A stretch of 64,000 nucleotides of DNA, from the NCBI GenBank assembly GCA_965279115.1, contig OZ257137.1, forward strand, positions 5,952,001 to 6,016,000. Direction: 5' to 3'. This stretch comes from JAEUOS01 sp965279115 (GTDB lineage Bacteria > Pseudomonadota > Gammaproteobacteria > Burkholderiales > JAEUOS01). This document shows, piece after piece, positions 1 through 14,900 of the stretch (the stretch's first letter is position 1; each line of letters starts with the position of its first letter). The notes below the pieces were generated by a model. The model worked only from the letters and a program-made list of their open reading frames with translations, ran no database searches and was not told the origin of the DNA. The translations under genes were made by a program, and so were the position numbers.

Positions 1-2960
1 GCGCGGCGGTGAGGACGACAACGGTGAAGCTTTCGCTCGCCGCGAGGTTCAGTACGCCACCCGCATCGAGCGTGCCCACAACATCGGTGGCCACCGAGGC
101 GACACGATCGGCCTTCAGGTCGATGGTCACCTCGCCACCGGCGAAGTCGCCGGTAAGGAAGTAGCGGAAGGTGTTGCTGTTGGTCAGGCGCAGCGGCCCG
201 TAGGTGGCGGAAAGCGCGACCGTACCGCGTCCGTCGCCATCGATCTCGAATTCGGCGGCGAGGTCGGTGATCGAGTCGGCGTCGAGCACCGCGCCGCCGA
301 CGGGCGTGTAGCGGATGTCGATGTAGCTGGTATTGGCGGTCGACGGCGTGGCCACCACCAGGGTATCGGTTGCGGCGTGCCTGCTGCCATCGGTAAAGCC
401 GATGGCGTTGGCGATCAGGGTGATGGTCACCGCACCGCTGGTGTAGGAACCCAGCGTGAAATAGCGGAAGGTGTAGGTATTGCCGGACTGCGGAAGCAGC
501 AGGACGGGTGCCTGGCTGGCATCAAGGCGGATCTTGTGTCCGATGGAATCATCGATGCTGAACTCGGCATCGAGGTCATAGATGGTGTCGAGGTCGAGCG
601 TCTTGCCGGAGGGGAAGCCGAAGGTGACGTCGAGGAAGCCGCGATTGTTCAATGCGGCCATGCCGATCAGGCCGCCGGCGGCCGGGCCGCTCACGTTGGC
701 GGTGGTACCAACCAGTCTGAAAGTCTGGATGGTCTCGCGATTGCCAAGACCGGGGCTCGCGATCGAATCATCACGCACCGCGTTGGCATTGACGGTGACC
801 GACACCACACCGTCGCCGGCCACGCTGAAGGCGCCGCCGTCAACGTAGTAGCGGTAGACATTGTTGCCCAGGAAGGTTGCAACCCTGTTCAGCATCGGCG
901 GGCCGGTGATACCGGACCCGCTCATGGTCACGTCGCTGTACAACGCCGCGGTGACGGAATATCCCGCGCCGCCGCCCAGCTTGACCGATGGGGTGAAGCC
1001 GATGTCGATATAGCTGCTGCTGCGGGCCTTGAGCAGGCTGGCATCGACTTCACTCACCAGCGTGCCGCTGCCATTGGCCACGCTCGCCTGGATCGCCGCG
1101 GCGGCTTCGGTGAACGACCATGCGGCGGCACGGAAGGTCAGCGTGGCGCTCTGGCTGCCGTCGGTGGCGAAGCTGCCGGAAACGCGGAAGCGGTAGCTGT
1201 TGGTCTCGCCAATGCGCTGCGGGGCGACATTGCCAACCAGGGCGATGCTGCCGGTACCGTTCTTGGCGGCATTCTGGCCGGTATAGGTGATGTCGAACTC
1301 GGCGTCCAGGTCCGTGATCGAGCCCGGATCAAGGGCGAACCCGGCCGGCACATTGTCGAAATTGACCGTGATCCACTGCGAATTGGTGAGTGTGACCGTG
1401 GTTGAAGTCGGGTTGGTGCCGGCCTTGGTGAAAGCGACGCTGTTGGCGATGAATTCCAGCGTCACCGAGTCGTCCGTACCGGCATCGGCGGCAAACGCCC
1501 CGGAAATCCAGTAGCGGTAGGTCGGATTGCCGCCGACATCGGCCTGCAGCACCGGCGCCTGGCCGCTGTCGAGCTTGACGCTGCCCAGCCCCGCGCCACT
1601 CAGGGTGAATTCGGCGGCCAGGTCGGTAATCGACGCCGTATCGAGCACATAACCTGATGGCAGCGTGAAGCTGACGTCGATATAACCACGCGACTGCAGG
1701 GTGCCGATGTCGATGGCGCCATTGGCGCCCGGTGACACCAGGTTGACGGTCGGACCTTCCACGTAGAAGTCGAGCGCAGGCCTGGCCGCTGACTTGTTTC
1801 CTGCGTTGTCGCGCCAGCCGCTGCCATCGGCCTGGTGGGCGAGGAAGGTGATCGATACCTTGCCGGGCGCGAAATCAGGCGTCGAGTCGGCGATGTAGCG
1901 GAATTGGGTAATGCCCTTGTTCGCCAACTGCACGTACCACTCGGCATCGGTCTTGCCGGCCGGCTTGGACAGCAGGGTCGTGGTGGCGATGCCGTCCTCA
2001 TCGATCGTGACTTCAACCGGCGTGGGTGTGCCTAGCACACCGGCCAAGCCGGTGACGGTGAATTCCTGACCGCTGTCCATGATGGACTCGTAGTCCAGCG
2101 CCGCCCCGGGCGCGGCGCGGAAATTCACGTCGATGTAGGCCTTGCCCGCCACGGAATTGGCGACGTTGACATCCACCGCGGGGCGGTTGGCGGTGAATGG
2201 CGACACCACTTCGGCGACCGGATCCACCAGCTCGAAGGTGAAGGTCTTGTCCTCGTCGCTTGCGGCACCGGCGGAGTCCTGCCACGCGCGATCGGCGGCG
2301 ACCGTCAGGGTGTAGACGCCGGCCTGGACTCCCGCCCGGTCGAAGAACAGGCGCACTTTGCCGTCGCCGAGCGAAAGCCACGATTTCTTGTTCAGTTCGC
2401 CCGCGACGTCGGCGATGGGCGTGATCGTCACGGTGGCATTGCCGTTCTTGCGGGTGAGAGTTGCGCCGCTGGCGGCAAAACTCTGCATTGCGGCATCGCT
2501 GATCTCGCCGGTCGCCGAAGGCACCAGCCGCACATCGACGTAAGGCAGCATGAATACCGGAATGGCCAGGTCCGTGCTGGTCGATTCGGCCTGCCAGACA
2601 TTGTCCGGGTCGAGGTAGGCGCCCCTGGTGGAGAACACCTCCGCGCCATCGGCAGAGGTATAGGACCAGGCTTCCTTGAGCCAGATGATGCCGATGGTGG
2701 TCTGGTGGGCCGTCGCGTCGCCCTTGATCCAATACCAGAGCTTGCCGTTGACCAGTACCGGCGCCTGGGTGTCGTCAAGCGTGACGCCGCTTCCTGGCGC
2801 CAGCCTGAATTCGGCGGCCAGGTCGGTCACCGTCGCCAGATTGAGCGAGGCGCCGGCCGGTCCAGCCGGGATATCCACCACGATATAGCCTCGGCCGGTG
2901 AGCGCGGCCGAGCCCGACTGCAGCGCCTCCGACGGGCCGATCAGGCGCACGTAAGGCTTG
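1..2960 (-). repeat. Ig-like beta modules with a DLAAEF signature
   Basis: A signature (S/T)ITDL(A/D)AEF recurs with its Phe codon at 248, 560, 1295, 1607 and 2807, with degenerate versions near 940, 2060 and 5810. Two spacings are exactly 312 bp (104 residues). Modules share YIDIxF at the start and a YRYxxxG near the end, an alternating pattern typical of extracellular beta-sandwich (Ig-like or cadherin-like) domains. The series runs off the window at base 1, so total number is unknown. Fold assignment is inference. Confidence 0.7.
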
Positions 2961-5900
2961 CCGGTCTTGGGGTCGACCACGGTGAAGGCAGCCTCCTCTC
3001 CGGTGTTCGGGTTGCGGAAGCCCATCTTGAATCGGCCGTCAATGGTGAGCAACTGCACCTGGTCGGGAATGTCGGCCAGGAACAGGATCGTGGCCTCGCC
3101 GGCGGCGATCTTGGACAGGTCGGCATAGAGCCGGCCGGTGATGGAAAGGTTGTCGGCGGCGAAATTGAGCTTGCCGATCACCAGTATCTTGCCGTCGGTG
3201 GAGATGCGCAGGATCACTTCGCCGTTGAACACCTCCTTGGAGGCATAGATGGTGAAGATCTTGGCGCCGCCGGTGATCAGCATCGGCGCGGTAAAGGCGG
3301 CGGTGAAACCATTCTTGGACGGGTCGGCCTGGATGGCGCGGTACTGCTTGACCACCTGCGCCCGGACGCCAGCGAGCCACTGGTCCGCGGTCAGCGCAGT
3401 GGGCAACTGGAAGTCGGGGCCACGCAGTTCCTCGGGCTTGTCGATCGACGGCAGGGTCTTGAAGAACTCCACACCGGCCGAGAAGTCGTTGATCGCCAGG
3501 CCCGTGTTGGGCTCGAGCAATATGCCGCCGGGCACCGAGGCGGAGATGAACACTCCCAGGGGACCGAGTTCCGATACCGCGAACTTGATGGTGAAGCCCC
3601 CTATCCCGGCCATCTTGAAACCACCCTCGACACCGATAAAGAACACCCGGTCGGCCACGGGTGTAGTGACGTCGAAAGTGTCGATCTCGGCGCCGTTGGC
3701 GTCGAGTTTCATGATGCCGCCGATCAGCCCGGCGGTGATCTCGCCGCCGAACATCTTGCCTTTCAGCTGCACGCCGATGGAGGCGATATCGATGATCGGG
3801 AACTTGCCCTGCAGGAGCAACCCGACGTCGATCTTGATGCCCTGTATGGCGCCGGAGAACTCGACGCTGTCCATACCCTGCAACCCGGTGACGGCGGCCG
3901 ACAGCGTCAGGATGAAGTCGGCCGGGTCGTCCTGGATGTCACGCCAGGTAATGCCGATCTCGGTGATCTTGATCGGCAGCCAGGCCGGCCACTTGAAGCT
4001 GGCACCGTCGGCGGCGCCGACGCTCAAGAACACGCCGAATCCGGGCTTGGTGACGAAGGTGCCATCCCCCAGGAAGGCGAAGTTGCGTCCCTCGCCGCCC
4101 AGAGCCAGCGAGCCGATGGTGACCTCCGCGCCCACGGACCGGAAGCTGACCATCTCTTCGTCGGCGGCGGCCGAGGTGTTGATGGACACGTCGGTGGCAT
4201 TGAGGGTGACCACCGAGCCCAGCGTGATCTTGATGGTGTCGGCACGGAAGATGAAACCCTTGACCTTGCCGTCCTCGAACTCCAGGCCCAAGCGGATGGC
4301 CTCGGTATTCGGCACGCCCGGGGCGATATCGGGTTCGGTCGACAGGCGATCGCTGATGATGGCCGAGACCGGCTTGCCGGGCAGGAACTTGGCGCCGCCG
4401 GAAGCGACGAAGATGGTGCCGTCGAAACTGACCGCCTGGCCGAAGGTGACCTTGAAGTTGGTCACGCCAATGCGCAGGTCGTCGAATTCGAGGATGCCGG
4501 CGATGCCGATCTTGCCGGTGCCGCCCGAGGTCTGCGTGGCGTTGGAGGTGTTGCTGCCGGGCTTGTAGATCAATTGCGCTTCGCCGATGTCGAAGCCGTC
4601 CATGTAGACGACCAGCCCCGGGCCATTGTTGGGATTGATCTGGCCGGTGATGCCGAATGACGGGAAGCTGATCGAGGCCTGCTGCACCACCAACAGGCGC
4701 TGGCGCGCCCCGCCGTTGTCCTCGGCCTTGTAGTTGGGATCCCAGTTGAAGACGATTCCGCTGGCGGTGACCTTGAGCGCGTTCGGGATCTCGATGGCCA
4801 GGCTGGAAATCTGGATGCCGAACTTGCCCGGCACGCTGAATGCCTCGAGCATGTTGCCGCCGCCGGTGATCGCACCCAGCGCCTTGAACACGTCGACGGC
4901 GATGTCGAAGGTGCCGAGCAGGCCGGTCAGCCTGGCTGTGATGCCGCTGCTGGTCTGGGCCGAACCGCCCTGGCTGCCACCGAACGCAAGCGAGGCGACG
5001 TCCACGCCGATGGCGACGGTGAGGATCAGCTTGCCATCCTTGAACTGGGTCTTTGCGATGGTCACCGACGGGCCCTGCAGGGACAGCGGGCCAAGCGCGA
5101 TCGCGTTGGAACCGGCCGCGGCGGTCTGCAAGGACGCCGAGATCGTGAAGACCTCGTCGGTGCGCACGCTGGCCACCGCGCTGTCGCCGCTGCCCGCGCG
5201 CCAGCTGCCGGCCACCACCTGGACATTGATGTCGCCGGCGACGAAGGTCTCCTTGGGATCGATCCCGGTACGGGTGCTCAGGAGGTAGCGATAGGTGTTG
5301 CCGGAGATGTTGATCACCGTGGCGATCACCGTGCCGTCGGCGTTGCGGCCCAGGTTTGCCGCCCCTGCGCCGGTGATCCTGAGCTCGTTACCGTCGATGC
5401 TGGAGGCGTCGATGGCGGCGCCGGTCGGGCTGAAGAAGGTCAGGTCGAGGTAGCGCTGGGCGTTGATGGTGGCCAGGCTCACCACCGCGCCATTCGCCGG
5501 GCTGGCAAGCGTTGCGTAGGGCTTGGGCGAAGGCGCAGCCACCGCCGGCGCGGGCGTGTACAGGGTGAAGCGCTCGACCTCGGTCGCCCCGTTGGCGCCG
5601 CGCGCGTCGGACCAGGCGGCGTCGACAAAGGTGACGCTCACGGTCACGCCGCCTGCGCCCGCCTGTTCGATCGCGTCCTTGAAGGCCTGCGTCATCACCA
5701 GCGGATACAGGAAGGTCCGGTCGTTGGTCGAGTCCTCGGACTTGATCACACCCGAGTTGTTGACGGTGAGCCCGGTAATCGCGGTGCCGTCGGCCCGGGT
5801 GACGCTCACCAGGAACTCGGCCGCCGTATCCAGGATCGAGGTGTCGTTCAGCCCCACCCGGTTCGGGTCCTGGTAGGTGACGGCCAGATAGGTCAGGTCA

Positions 5901-8900
5901 TTGATGCTGACGATCGAGGTCGAGGTCGGGTTGGCCAGGTCGGCAGTCGGTGCACGCAGTGAAGATGCCGGGGCGGCGATGGTCGCGCCCTGGCCAAAGA
6001 TGGAATAACCGCTGACCCGGATGTCCTGGAGCTGGAAGCCCTCCGGGCCGCCGAAACTGAAGCGGGCGGCGCCGGTTATGCCGAAGGCTTCCTGCAGGCC
6101 GCCGGAATCGTTGGGGATGGAGATCGTCACCGCTGCCTGCGGCATGTCGACGTTGATCCGGCCGGTCGGGGTGCGGATGAACGATACCGCGCCGGACACC
6201 GTGAACACGCCGGCGGCGCTGATGGTCAGGGCGGTGGCCGGGTCGATCTCGCCCGCCTCGTTGAAGCCTGCCGTGAACTCCTCGGTCTTGGCGGCGGTAT
6301 TGAACTTGACGCGTACCCCTGCCTGCTCGCCGGCCTCGTCGATCAAGCCGTCGCCATCGTCGTCCTTGCCGTTGGTTGCCACCGGCACGGTGGCCAGGGG
6401 GTCGCTCGGCAGGATGATGGTCCGGTCGATGGCCTGCCCGGAACTGTTGAGCCGCACCGTGATGGCGCCGCTGATGGAGAGCCCGTCGAGACCCACCAGC
6501 GCCGCTTCGCCATAGGCGTACACGGCATAGCGGGCGGCCGCGGTCGGGTTGCTGTTGCTCCACTTGATCAGCCCGACGGTGGCGTTGGTGACAAGGAGGC
6601 CGACTGCGCCCGGATTGAGATTTCCGGCGTCGTCACGCAGCGTTGCCCCATTGGGGATCGATCCGAGGAAGATCTCGACATTGCGGGCCCCGTAGAGGGT
6701 CATGTCGCCTTCGGTCTGGATGGTGAAATCGCCCTTGAGCTCGAAGAACGGCGGCACCGACACGGTGGCATTGAGGATGGCGAAGCGCACCACCCTGCCC
6801 TCGGCCGCGGTGAACTTGACCGCCACCAGGGTGTCGCCCACCGCGATGGTCTGGTTGACCGCCCGTCCCGTGGTGTTGATCTGCAGGAGCACGTCGCCCC
6901 CGAGTGTCGGGATGCCGGGATCCCCGGTGCTGAGGTCGACGGTTACCCGCAACTGGCCGGCGATGCCGTCCGGCGAGAAAATGAAGCCGCCCTGGCCATC
7001 GAACAGGCCGACCCCCAGTACATTGACGGTCACGTCCGACGCGGCTACGCGAATCGCCTTTGGAACGATGTTGTCGTTCGGGTTGGGGTCAACCAGGGTG
7101 ATCTGCTCGAAGGCGAAGTTGCCCGACAGCACGAACGGCGCGGAAACCGATGCGTCGGCAAACGTGACCGTCAACGAGACCGCACCGGCCAGGCGCAGGA
7201 ACGGCCCCTTCTGGAGCGAGAGTGTCTTGGTGATGGCGTTGCCGGCGGCGTCGTTGCCGATGACGAATGTCTCGTTAACCACGGCATTGGTGGTGTTGAT
7301 CTCGACAGCCAGCATGCCGCTGATTTCAATGTCGGCGCTGTCCCCGGAGATGCGCAGCGGCGACGGCGGGTTGTACTCGATGCTGGCCGCCATGCCCTGC
7401 GGGGTGATCAGCAGGAGGCCGGTGAGGCCGCTCAACTCGAACACCGGATCGGCCGGATCGCCGAGCACGAAGGAAAGCTCGCTCAGCGCCAGCTTGATGA
7501 CTGAAGAACCGTTCGGGCGGAACGACTGCTCGAAGGAGATGAAGGTCGAGAGGCTGATCTCGTCGACGCCGTCGGTGTTGAAATCGAGGCGGATGGCGAC
7601 GTTGCCGGAGGCGGCGATGATGCGCTTGTTCATGTTCAGGAACAGCGGTGTGCCGCCTCCCGTACCCACGCTGAATCCGCCGCTGCCGAAGCTGGATCCG
7701 GTGGCTGTGAAGTCGATGACCGGTGCGGGCGGGCCGGTCGGCGCGGAGGCGCCGGTGCTGGGGGTGCTGCCGCCGTTGACCGTGACATCCAGGTTGGTGG
7801 CGTCGATGGCCACACCGGGGACGCCCACCAGGCTGATGCCGTTGGCGTTGGCCCGCAGGGCGTAGTAGCTGGAGCGGTCGCCGACGGCGATGGGTTTGAA
7901 GAGCGCGAGTCCGAAGTCCAGGTCGGTGATGGCCAGCCCCACTGCGCCATTGGCGGCCGGGTTGTCGCTGCTGTTGAACAGTCCGTCGCCGTTGCTGTCC
8001 GGGTTGCCGGTACCCACGAACGCGTTGATGTTGCTCGCCCCGACGGTAAGCACGCTGACCGACTTGGTGACAACCGTGCCAGGCGCCCTGCCGATGACCA
8101 CCGTCTGTGGCGTGGTGCTCTTGGTGAATTCGAAGTTGCCGCTGACGTAGACGAAGTTGTCGATGATGATCGTCACGCTGCCAAACGCGCGCAGCAGGTT
8201 GCCGGTGAATGCGAGCTTGATCGAGGGCGCGGCAAGCTCGCCCGCACCATCCGGGTCGATGCCGGTCTCGACCACCAGACCGCTATTGATCGCAAAACTC
8301 GGGCTGTTTGCCAGGTCGAGCGCTTCGGCAACCCCCAGATGGTTCTTGCCGCCGTTTATTTGGACACCCAGCACATCCGCACGGATGGTGATGCCGTCGA
8401 TGCCGATGATTTCGGCCCCGCCACTGGCGCTGACGGCGTAGTAGCTGCTGCGGTCGGTGAGCGGAGTGGTGGACTTGAACAGCGCCAGGGCGAAATCGAG
8501 GTTGCGCAGCACGAAGCCCATCGCCCCGTCGCTCTGCGGGGTGTCCTGCGCGTTGATGATGCCATCGCCGTTGGAGTCCACGAAGTACGGCCCGCCGATC
8601 CCGACGAAGGCGTTCACATCCGTAGCGCCGATGGTCATGACGTTGACCTGCTTGGTGGCGCCGCCGGCGATCTTGACGGTTTGCGGTGTTCCGCTCTTGC
8701 TGAAGGCGAATTGTCCGGAAAGGTGCAGGAAGTCTGCAATCGAGATCGAGACGTAGCCCGAAACCTTGAGCAGGTTGCTCTCCGCAAACGCCACCGTGAC
8801 GAACTGGCTTGCCGCAGGGCCGGTCGCCACCTTGAGGCCGTCCGCGCTGCCCCATGCATCCGGATTGGCAACGGCGCTGGCGGCGAAATCGATGGCGGCG

Positions 8901-11900
8901 ATATTGGTAGTCAACCCGCCCACCGTGGCCTTGGACTTGCCCTGGTTGATGGAGATCGACACCCGACCGGAAAGCTGCACGCCGTCCACGCCGATCAGCG
9001 CTGCTCGGCCGCTGCCGGACAGGGCGAAATAGCTCTTGGTGGCGCCGGCCTCCTGCACAACCGGCTTGCCGAGAACAATGGCCAGGTCGTCGATAGCCAG
9101 CGATACCCCGACTGCGTTCTGTGCCAGATCGGCGTCGTCATCCACCAGGCCGTCATTGTCGATATCGGCGTCACCCAGGCCGACAAAGGCGCGCATGTCG
9201 TTGGCGCCGATGGTCAGCACCTGCATTTTCGTGGTGGTCGCCGCCCCCACCGTCTTGACGAACAGTTCCTTGCGCTGCAGGGCGACGCTGCCGCTGACAT
9301 ACACGAAGTTCTCGATGGACACCATCACCGTGCCGGCCACCGAGAACTCGACGTTCCTGGTCAGGCGCGCGAGGTTGCCGAGACCGACATTGAAGCCATC
9401 CGTCGTATTGGTCGACAGGACCGCCCAGTCGATGCGCGTCCCGTCGCTTGCGGCCAGGTTGTAGGAGAACGTGAGGTCGCGGATTTCCAGGCTGAATGCG
9501 TCCGGCAGCCCGACCACACCGAGGCTGGCCACGTCGGCAGCAATGCCGATCCACTTGCGGCCGGCCAACGTACCGGTAGGCGGTTCGCCGATGATGGCGA
9601 GATCCAGGCTGGCGTCGGCGACATAGAAGCCGGTGGCGCTGGAGGTGTCCAGGCCGGTCACTTTGCCGTTCGTCCGGGTGACGCCACCATTGACGCCGGC
9701 GAAGAAATTGGCGTTGCTGAGCCGGATCACCAGCACATTGGCCATCGGCAGTGTCAAGCCCAGCGGGTTGGTTGTGGCATCACGATCGCTGAGCGCGACG
9801 CCCGACTGTTGCTCGATGCTGAACGAAGCCAGAACGATGACAAATCCGGAAACATTGAGGTAGAGCTCACCTTTGACCGAGATATTGGTCGCCCGCGAGA
9901 TATTCCCCAGCTCGGTTCCCGCCAGGTGCAGCGGATCGCCAGCCAGGCCCGAAAGGTTGCCCCAATCGAGCTTGCTGCCATCGGCGGCCTTGCCGTTGAA
10001 CAGCAGGTTCAGGTTGTTGATTTCAAGCGCGAAATCGCTCGGCAGGCCGGTGATGCCCATCGAACCTATGGTTGCCGATACGCCCATCCAGCTGCGCGTG
10101 CCGCCGCCCTCCTTGACGATCGCCAGGTCCAGGCCGGCGTTGGAGACGAAGAAGCCGGTCGCATTGCCGGTATCGAGTCCGGTGACGTTGCCGTCCGCAT
10201 CCTCTGTGAACGCACCGTTGACGCCCACGAAGAAGTGCACGTTCGACAGGGAAATCCGCTGGGCCGTCGCGTTCGAGAGCGTGATCGTGCCGTCCGACCC
10301 GCTGATGCCGAACAACTGCTCGAAGCTGAAGGAACCGGCGGCCAACACGAAGCCCATGATGTTGATCTTGAGCGCTCCGGTGATGGCCAGGCCTTGCGCG
10401 GTCAGGGTGATGGGATCGCCGCCCACGACCACCGCATCCGCATCGAAGGTGGCGTCGTCGGATTGGAGGTCGATGGCCCGGGTCCAGTCCAGCGCTGCCG
10501 GCGCGCCCGCGAAAACACCGCTCGACTTGTTGGACGCGAAGTCGAGGCGGGTGGCCTCGATGACAATGTCCGACGGCAGGCCGACCAGCCGGGCGCCGCG
10601 GACGCCGGCAGTGATCGCCGTGTACGTGCGGTCGAAGCCGGTCGGGCTCTTGGCGACATCCGCGTTGGCCTTCAGCGAGGCGAAAGTGAGGTTGCCGCTG
10701 TCCAGCTCGAAGCCGACACTGCCGGGGACGCCGACAAAGAATCCGGGCAGATCGGGCGTGCCGGTGACCGAGGCTGGCTTGAGCGCGTCGTACAGCGTGG
10801 CATTGGCAGTGCGAACCAGCTTGAGGAACTGCATGTTGATGGTCATCAACTGCGCGTCGTTCAGGTCGATGGTGTTGTCGACACCGGGGTTCAGGTTCAC
10901 ATCAACGGTGCGGATGGTCATTTCAAACGACGCGAAGGCCTGCAGCACATTGAACGCGGACAGGCCGAGCTTGCCGGAGATGCCGGTGAAGTTGCCGGCC
11001 AGCGTGATGCTGCGACCGCCGGCGACGACCACGTCGGCCGTCTCGCCCTGGAACTGTCCGTTGCCGTTGAGGTCGATCGCACGCGCCCAGTTGAGCGGTG
11101 TCGGCGCCTGTGCGGGCGACGCCAGCGGCACCGTCCCGGAGGCACGGTTGATGTCCACCGAGATGTCGGCGGCCTTGATGCTGATGTCCGACGGCAGCCC
11201 GACGAAACTGGCCTGCCCTATTGAAGCGCTGGTGGCCAGGTAGGTCCGATTGTCACCGGCGATCGAGTTCGGGTTGGCCTTGACGATCGCCAGCCCGAGC
11301 GAGCCGGACGTCACCGAGAAGCCGATCGCGCCCGTGGTGACCGGTACGCCATTGGCACCCAGACTGCCGCCAACGCCGACGAACAGGTTGAGATTGGTCA
11401 ACCCGATATTGAGCAGCGTGGCGTCCTTGAGGTCCTTTTCGGCCAGCGAGAACACGCCGTTGCCGTTCTGGTCGACATTGACCGTGCTGCTGGTAAAACT
11501 CATCGTCGCGCTGCCGACGATGAAGCCGAACAGGTCGATGGCGACACTGCCATCGACCGCCAGTTCCACATCCTTGGTGAGCTTGGTGTTGGCGGAAAAG
11601 TCCGGCAGCAAGCCGTCGGCGTCATCCGCCGTCGCCCAGTTGATGCGCTGGGTCGAGGCAACGCCGGCGGCGTTGGTCGCCTTGTTGACGAGGACCGTGC
11701 CGCTGGTGCGCAGGGTCAGGCCGTCGATGCCGTCAAGGGATGCGTTTGCGAGCGAGACGGCCAGTCCCAGGTAGCTGGTCTTGTTGGTCGCATCCGTGGT
11801 GGCGGGCCGCACCATGGCCATGGCCACGCTCCCGCCAACGATGCTGAAGCCCACCGCGTTGTTCTTGTCGATGACATCGTCGTCAGGCGGCAAGGTGCCA

Positions 11901-14900
11901 CCGTCGTTGAGCGCCGCCCCGACGCCTGCGAAGAGGTTCAGGTTGGTGAGGGTGACACTGGTGATCGCGGCGTTGCTGATCGTGCCCAGGCCGGCATTGC
12001 CGGTGGTGACGTTGGAGCGGCCCATGGCCATCGAGAAGCCTGCCGTGCCGACCACGAAGCCGAAGATGTCCACCGACGCCTGGCCGCTGATCGACAGGTC
12101 AACGCCCTTGGTCAAACCGGCGCTGAACACCGGCAACAGGCTGCCCGTGGCCGACCCCCAGTCGATCTTCTGCGCAGCAACGGTGCCGCCGGAATCGGTG
12201 GCCTTGTTGAGCATGACCTTGCCGCTGGCGTTGAACTTGAGCCCCTCGATACCCACCAGCGACGCGCCAGCGAGCGAAACCTCAAGGCCCAGATAGCTGG
12301 TCTTGTCGCCGACGGCGAGTCCCGCCGGCCGCACAATCGCCATATCCAGCGCGCCACCGATGATCGCGAAGCCCACCGCGCCCGCCGTATTGATGGTTGC
12401 GGTGGCAGGATCGGTTGGCAGGATGGGGTTGAGGCTGCCCCCGACACCGGCGAAAAGGTTCAGGTTGGACAATGAAATCGCCATCACCGACGCATTGGCA
12501 AGCGTTCCGCCCCCTATCAGCGAATTTCCGGTACCGATGTCCTGGCTGCCCTGGGTGATGGTGAATGATGCGGTACCTATCACCGCACCGAATACGTTGA
12601 GCGCCACACTGCCGTTTACCTGCAGCGCCACGGCGTCGGTCAGGCTGGCGCTGAAGGCGGGAATCAGCCCGGCGGGATCGTTTGCCGCGCTACTCCAGTT
12701 GATGCGGTTGGCAGCCGCGAGGCCGGTGGCAGCGGTGGCCTTGTTGATGAGAACCGAGCCACTGGCAACGAAGGTGAGACCATCCACGCCCTCGAGGCGC
12801 GCGCCGGTGAAGCCGACCTCCAGGCCGGTATAGCTGGTACGGTCGCCCGCGGCCAGGCCAGCCGGCTTGACGATGGCCACTTTCGCCGTGACGCCGGAAA
12901 TCAGGAAGCCGACCGCGCCCGCAGTATCGACAACTGACGTCGCGGTATCGATGATCGCGGAGGTATTGCCGGGAGCGTTTTTCAGGCTGGCGCCCACGCC
13001 GGCAAAAGCGGTCAGATTACCCAGCGAGATCGAAAACACCGAGGCGTTTGTGAGGGTGCCCAGCGCGGCGTTGCCAGTGACGACATTTGCGGTGGCGCGG
13101 GTCAGATTGAAGATTCCGACTTTTGCGACAAAGAAGCCGAATACATTGACTGCGGCCGAGGCATTGAGCACCTGCAGTTCGACCGCCTGGTCGACTGCCA
13201 GACCGGCGAGAAGATTGGCACCCGTCGAAGGTACAGTCGTTGCGCTGTCCCAGTCGATGCGCTGACCGTCCAGGCGGGAGGTGCTGTTCAGCGTGATGGT
13301 CCCGCTGACCCAGGCCTCGAACCCTTCGACACCTACCAGCCCGGCATTTGTGATGGTGGCACTGATGCCGGTAAAGGAATGGGTGAGCTTGGTGACGGAC
13401 TTGAAAGTGACGGTGGCACTTGCCACCGAGAAGCCGACCGCGCCGCTGGTGACGATTGCCGTGCGCTCCGCGTTGAACGCCGCCCCGCTGCCTACAAACA
13501 GGCTGGCGTTGCTGATGCCGAAGGACAGCGCGTTGGCACCGTCGATGGTGCCGGCCGCGTTGCCCAGGCCGGAAATGGCCGCATTGCCGGTGACCACGTC
13601 CGCCGTGGCGATGTCCAGGGTCAGGCCACCGGCAGGAATCAGCGCCAGCAGGTTGCCTGGGCCGATATTGAGCGAACCGCCGGCCTCGATATGCATCAGC
13701 CGTGAAATGCTGGCGATGCGCATGCCAACCGGGGTGGGCAGATCCCTTCCGGGGTCGACCTGGTCGTTGAGCGCATCGGTCAGGTTGGGACCGGCAGCGG
13801 CCTCGCCGAAAGTGCCGTCGCGGTCGATGTCCAGCGCCTTGGTCCAGTTGAGCGCGGCCAACGGCGTGGTCGTGGCAACGGCCGACTTGCCACTGTTGAA
13901 TTCGAAGGAAACACCGGAAAGCCTGATCGAGATGCTGTCCGGCAGCCCGATCATCTCGGCCTGCACATTCCGGGCAAGCACTGCGATATAGCTGCGCCCT
14001 TCCAGGGTATCCAGGACGGCGATGGCGACGCTGCCCGAGGTGATGGCGACGCCGACACCGTTTACGACAATACGCACCGATTGCGCCGGGTCCGCCTGTG
14101 CGTTGATGTTGATGGCGTAGGTAGAGAGCTGCGCACCGAGGACGATGTCCGTGCCATTGCTCTTGATGTCGACATCCACCGTCGTCTTGGTGAGCGCAAA
14201 GCTGGCCGAGATGGTGACGATGTCGAAGAGGTTGATGTCGACATTGGCGGCAAACGACGCCAGCTCGGTGGTGAAGTCGATCGGCAGCGGACGCGCGGGG
14301 GCGAGATCCTGCCCGGGATCGACGGGGCCCACAGTGGCGGCGACGAAAACGCCGGCGGCATCAAGATCGATGCTGTTGGTCCAGTTCAACACCGCGGGCG
14401 CCGGGAAGCCGGTGCGGGACGCCTTGTTGATGCTTACGCTGACGCCGGTGAGCGCGCCGGTCAGGTTGGGCACGCCAGTGACGGTGGCGGCCAGGTCGCG
14501 GGCCTTGATGCCGATGTATTGCGTGCCGTCGGCGAGCTTGATGGTCGCGACTGCCAGTGCGCCTGAGGTGATCGACGCGGTGATCGCGCTCGGCCCCGTA
14601 CCGACAGCAAGCGACACCGGTTGGTTCACGCTTAGCGCGAAGCTGGTAAGCGTGACGTTGTCGAAGGTGGTATTGCCTACCTTGAGGTCGACCGTTCGGA
14701 TGGCAAGCGCAAAGCCGACGCTCCCCGACAAGGACACTCCTCCGATGTTGAGGAACTCCGTGCCACCCGTGCCGCCAATGCCCGTGACCGAGCCGCTGAG
14801 GGCGGTCTCGAGACCGGAGGTGAAGTCGATCGGCAGGCTGGCAGGGAACGGCAGGTCTGCGCCCGGATTGAGAATGTCCTTGGCGCCATCGCCATCCAAG

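Noticed and set aside
2705..4660. Plus-strand frame of 651 codons
   Set aside because: Also a shadow of the giant gene, with low-complexity composition and no ribosome-binding site.
8339..11224. Plus-strand frame of 961 codons
   Set aside because: It is antisense to the giant gene; its His/Arg/Gly/Asp-rich text is the mirror of biased codon use and matches no family.
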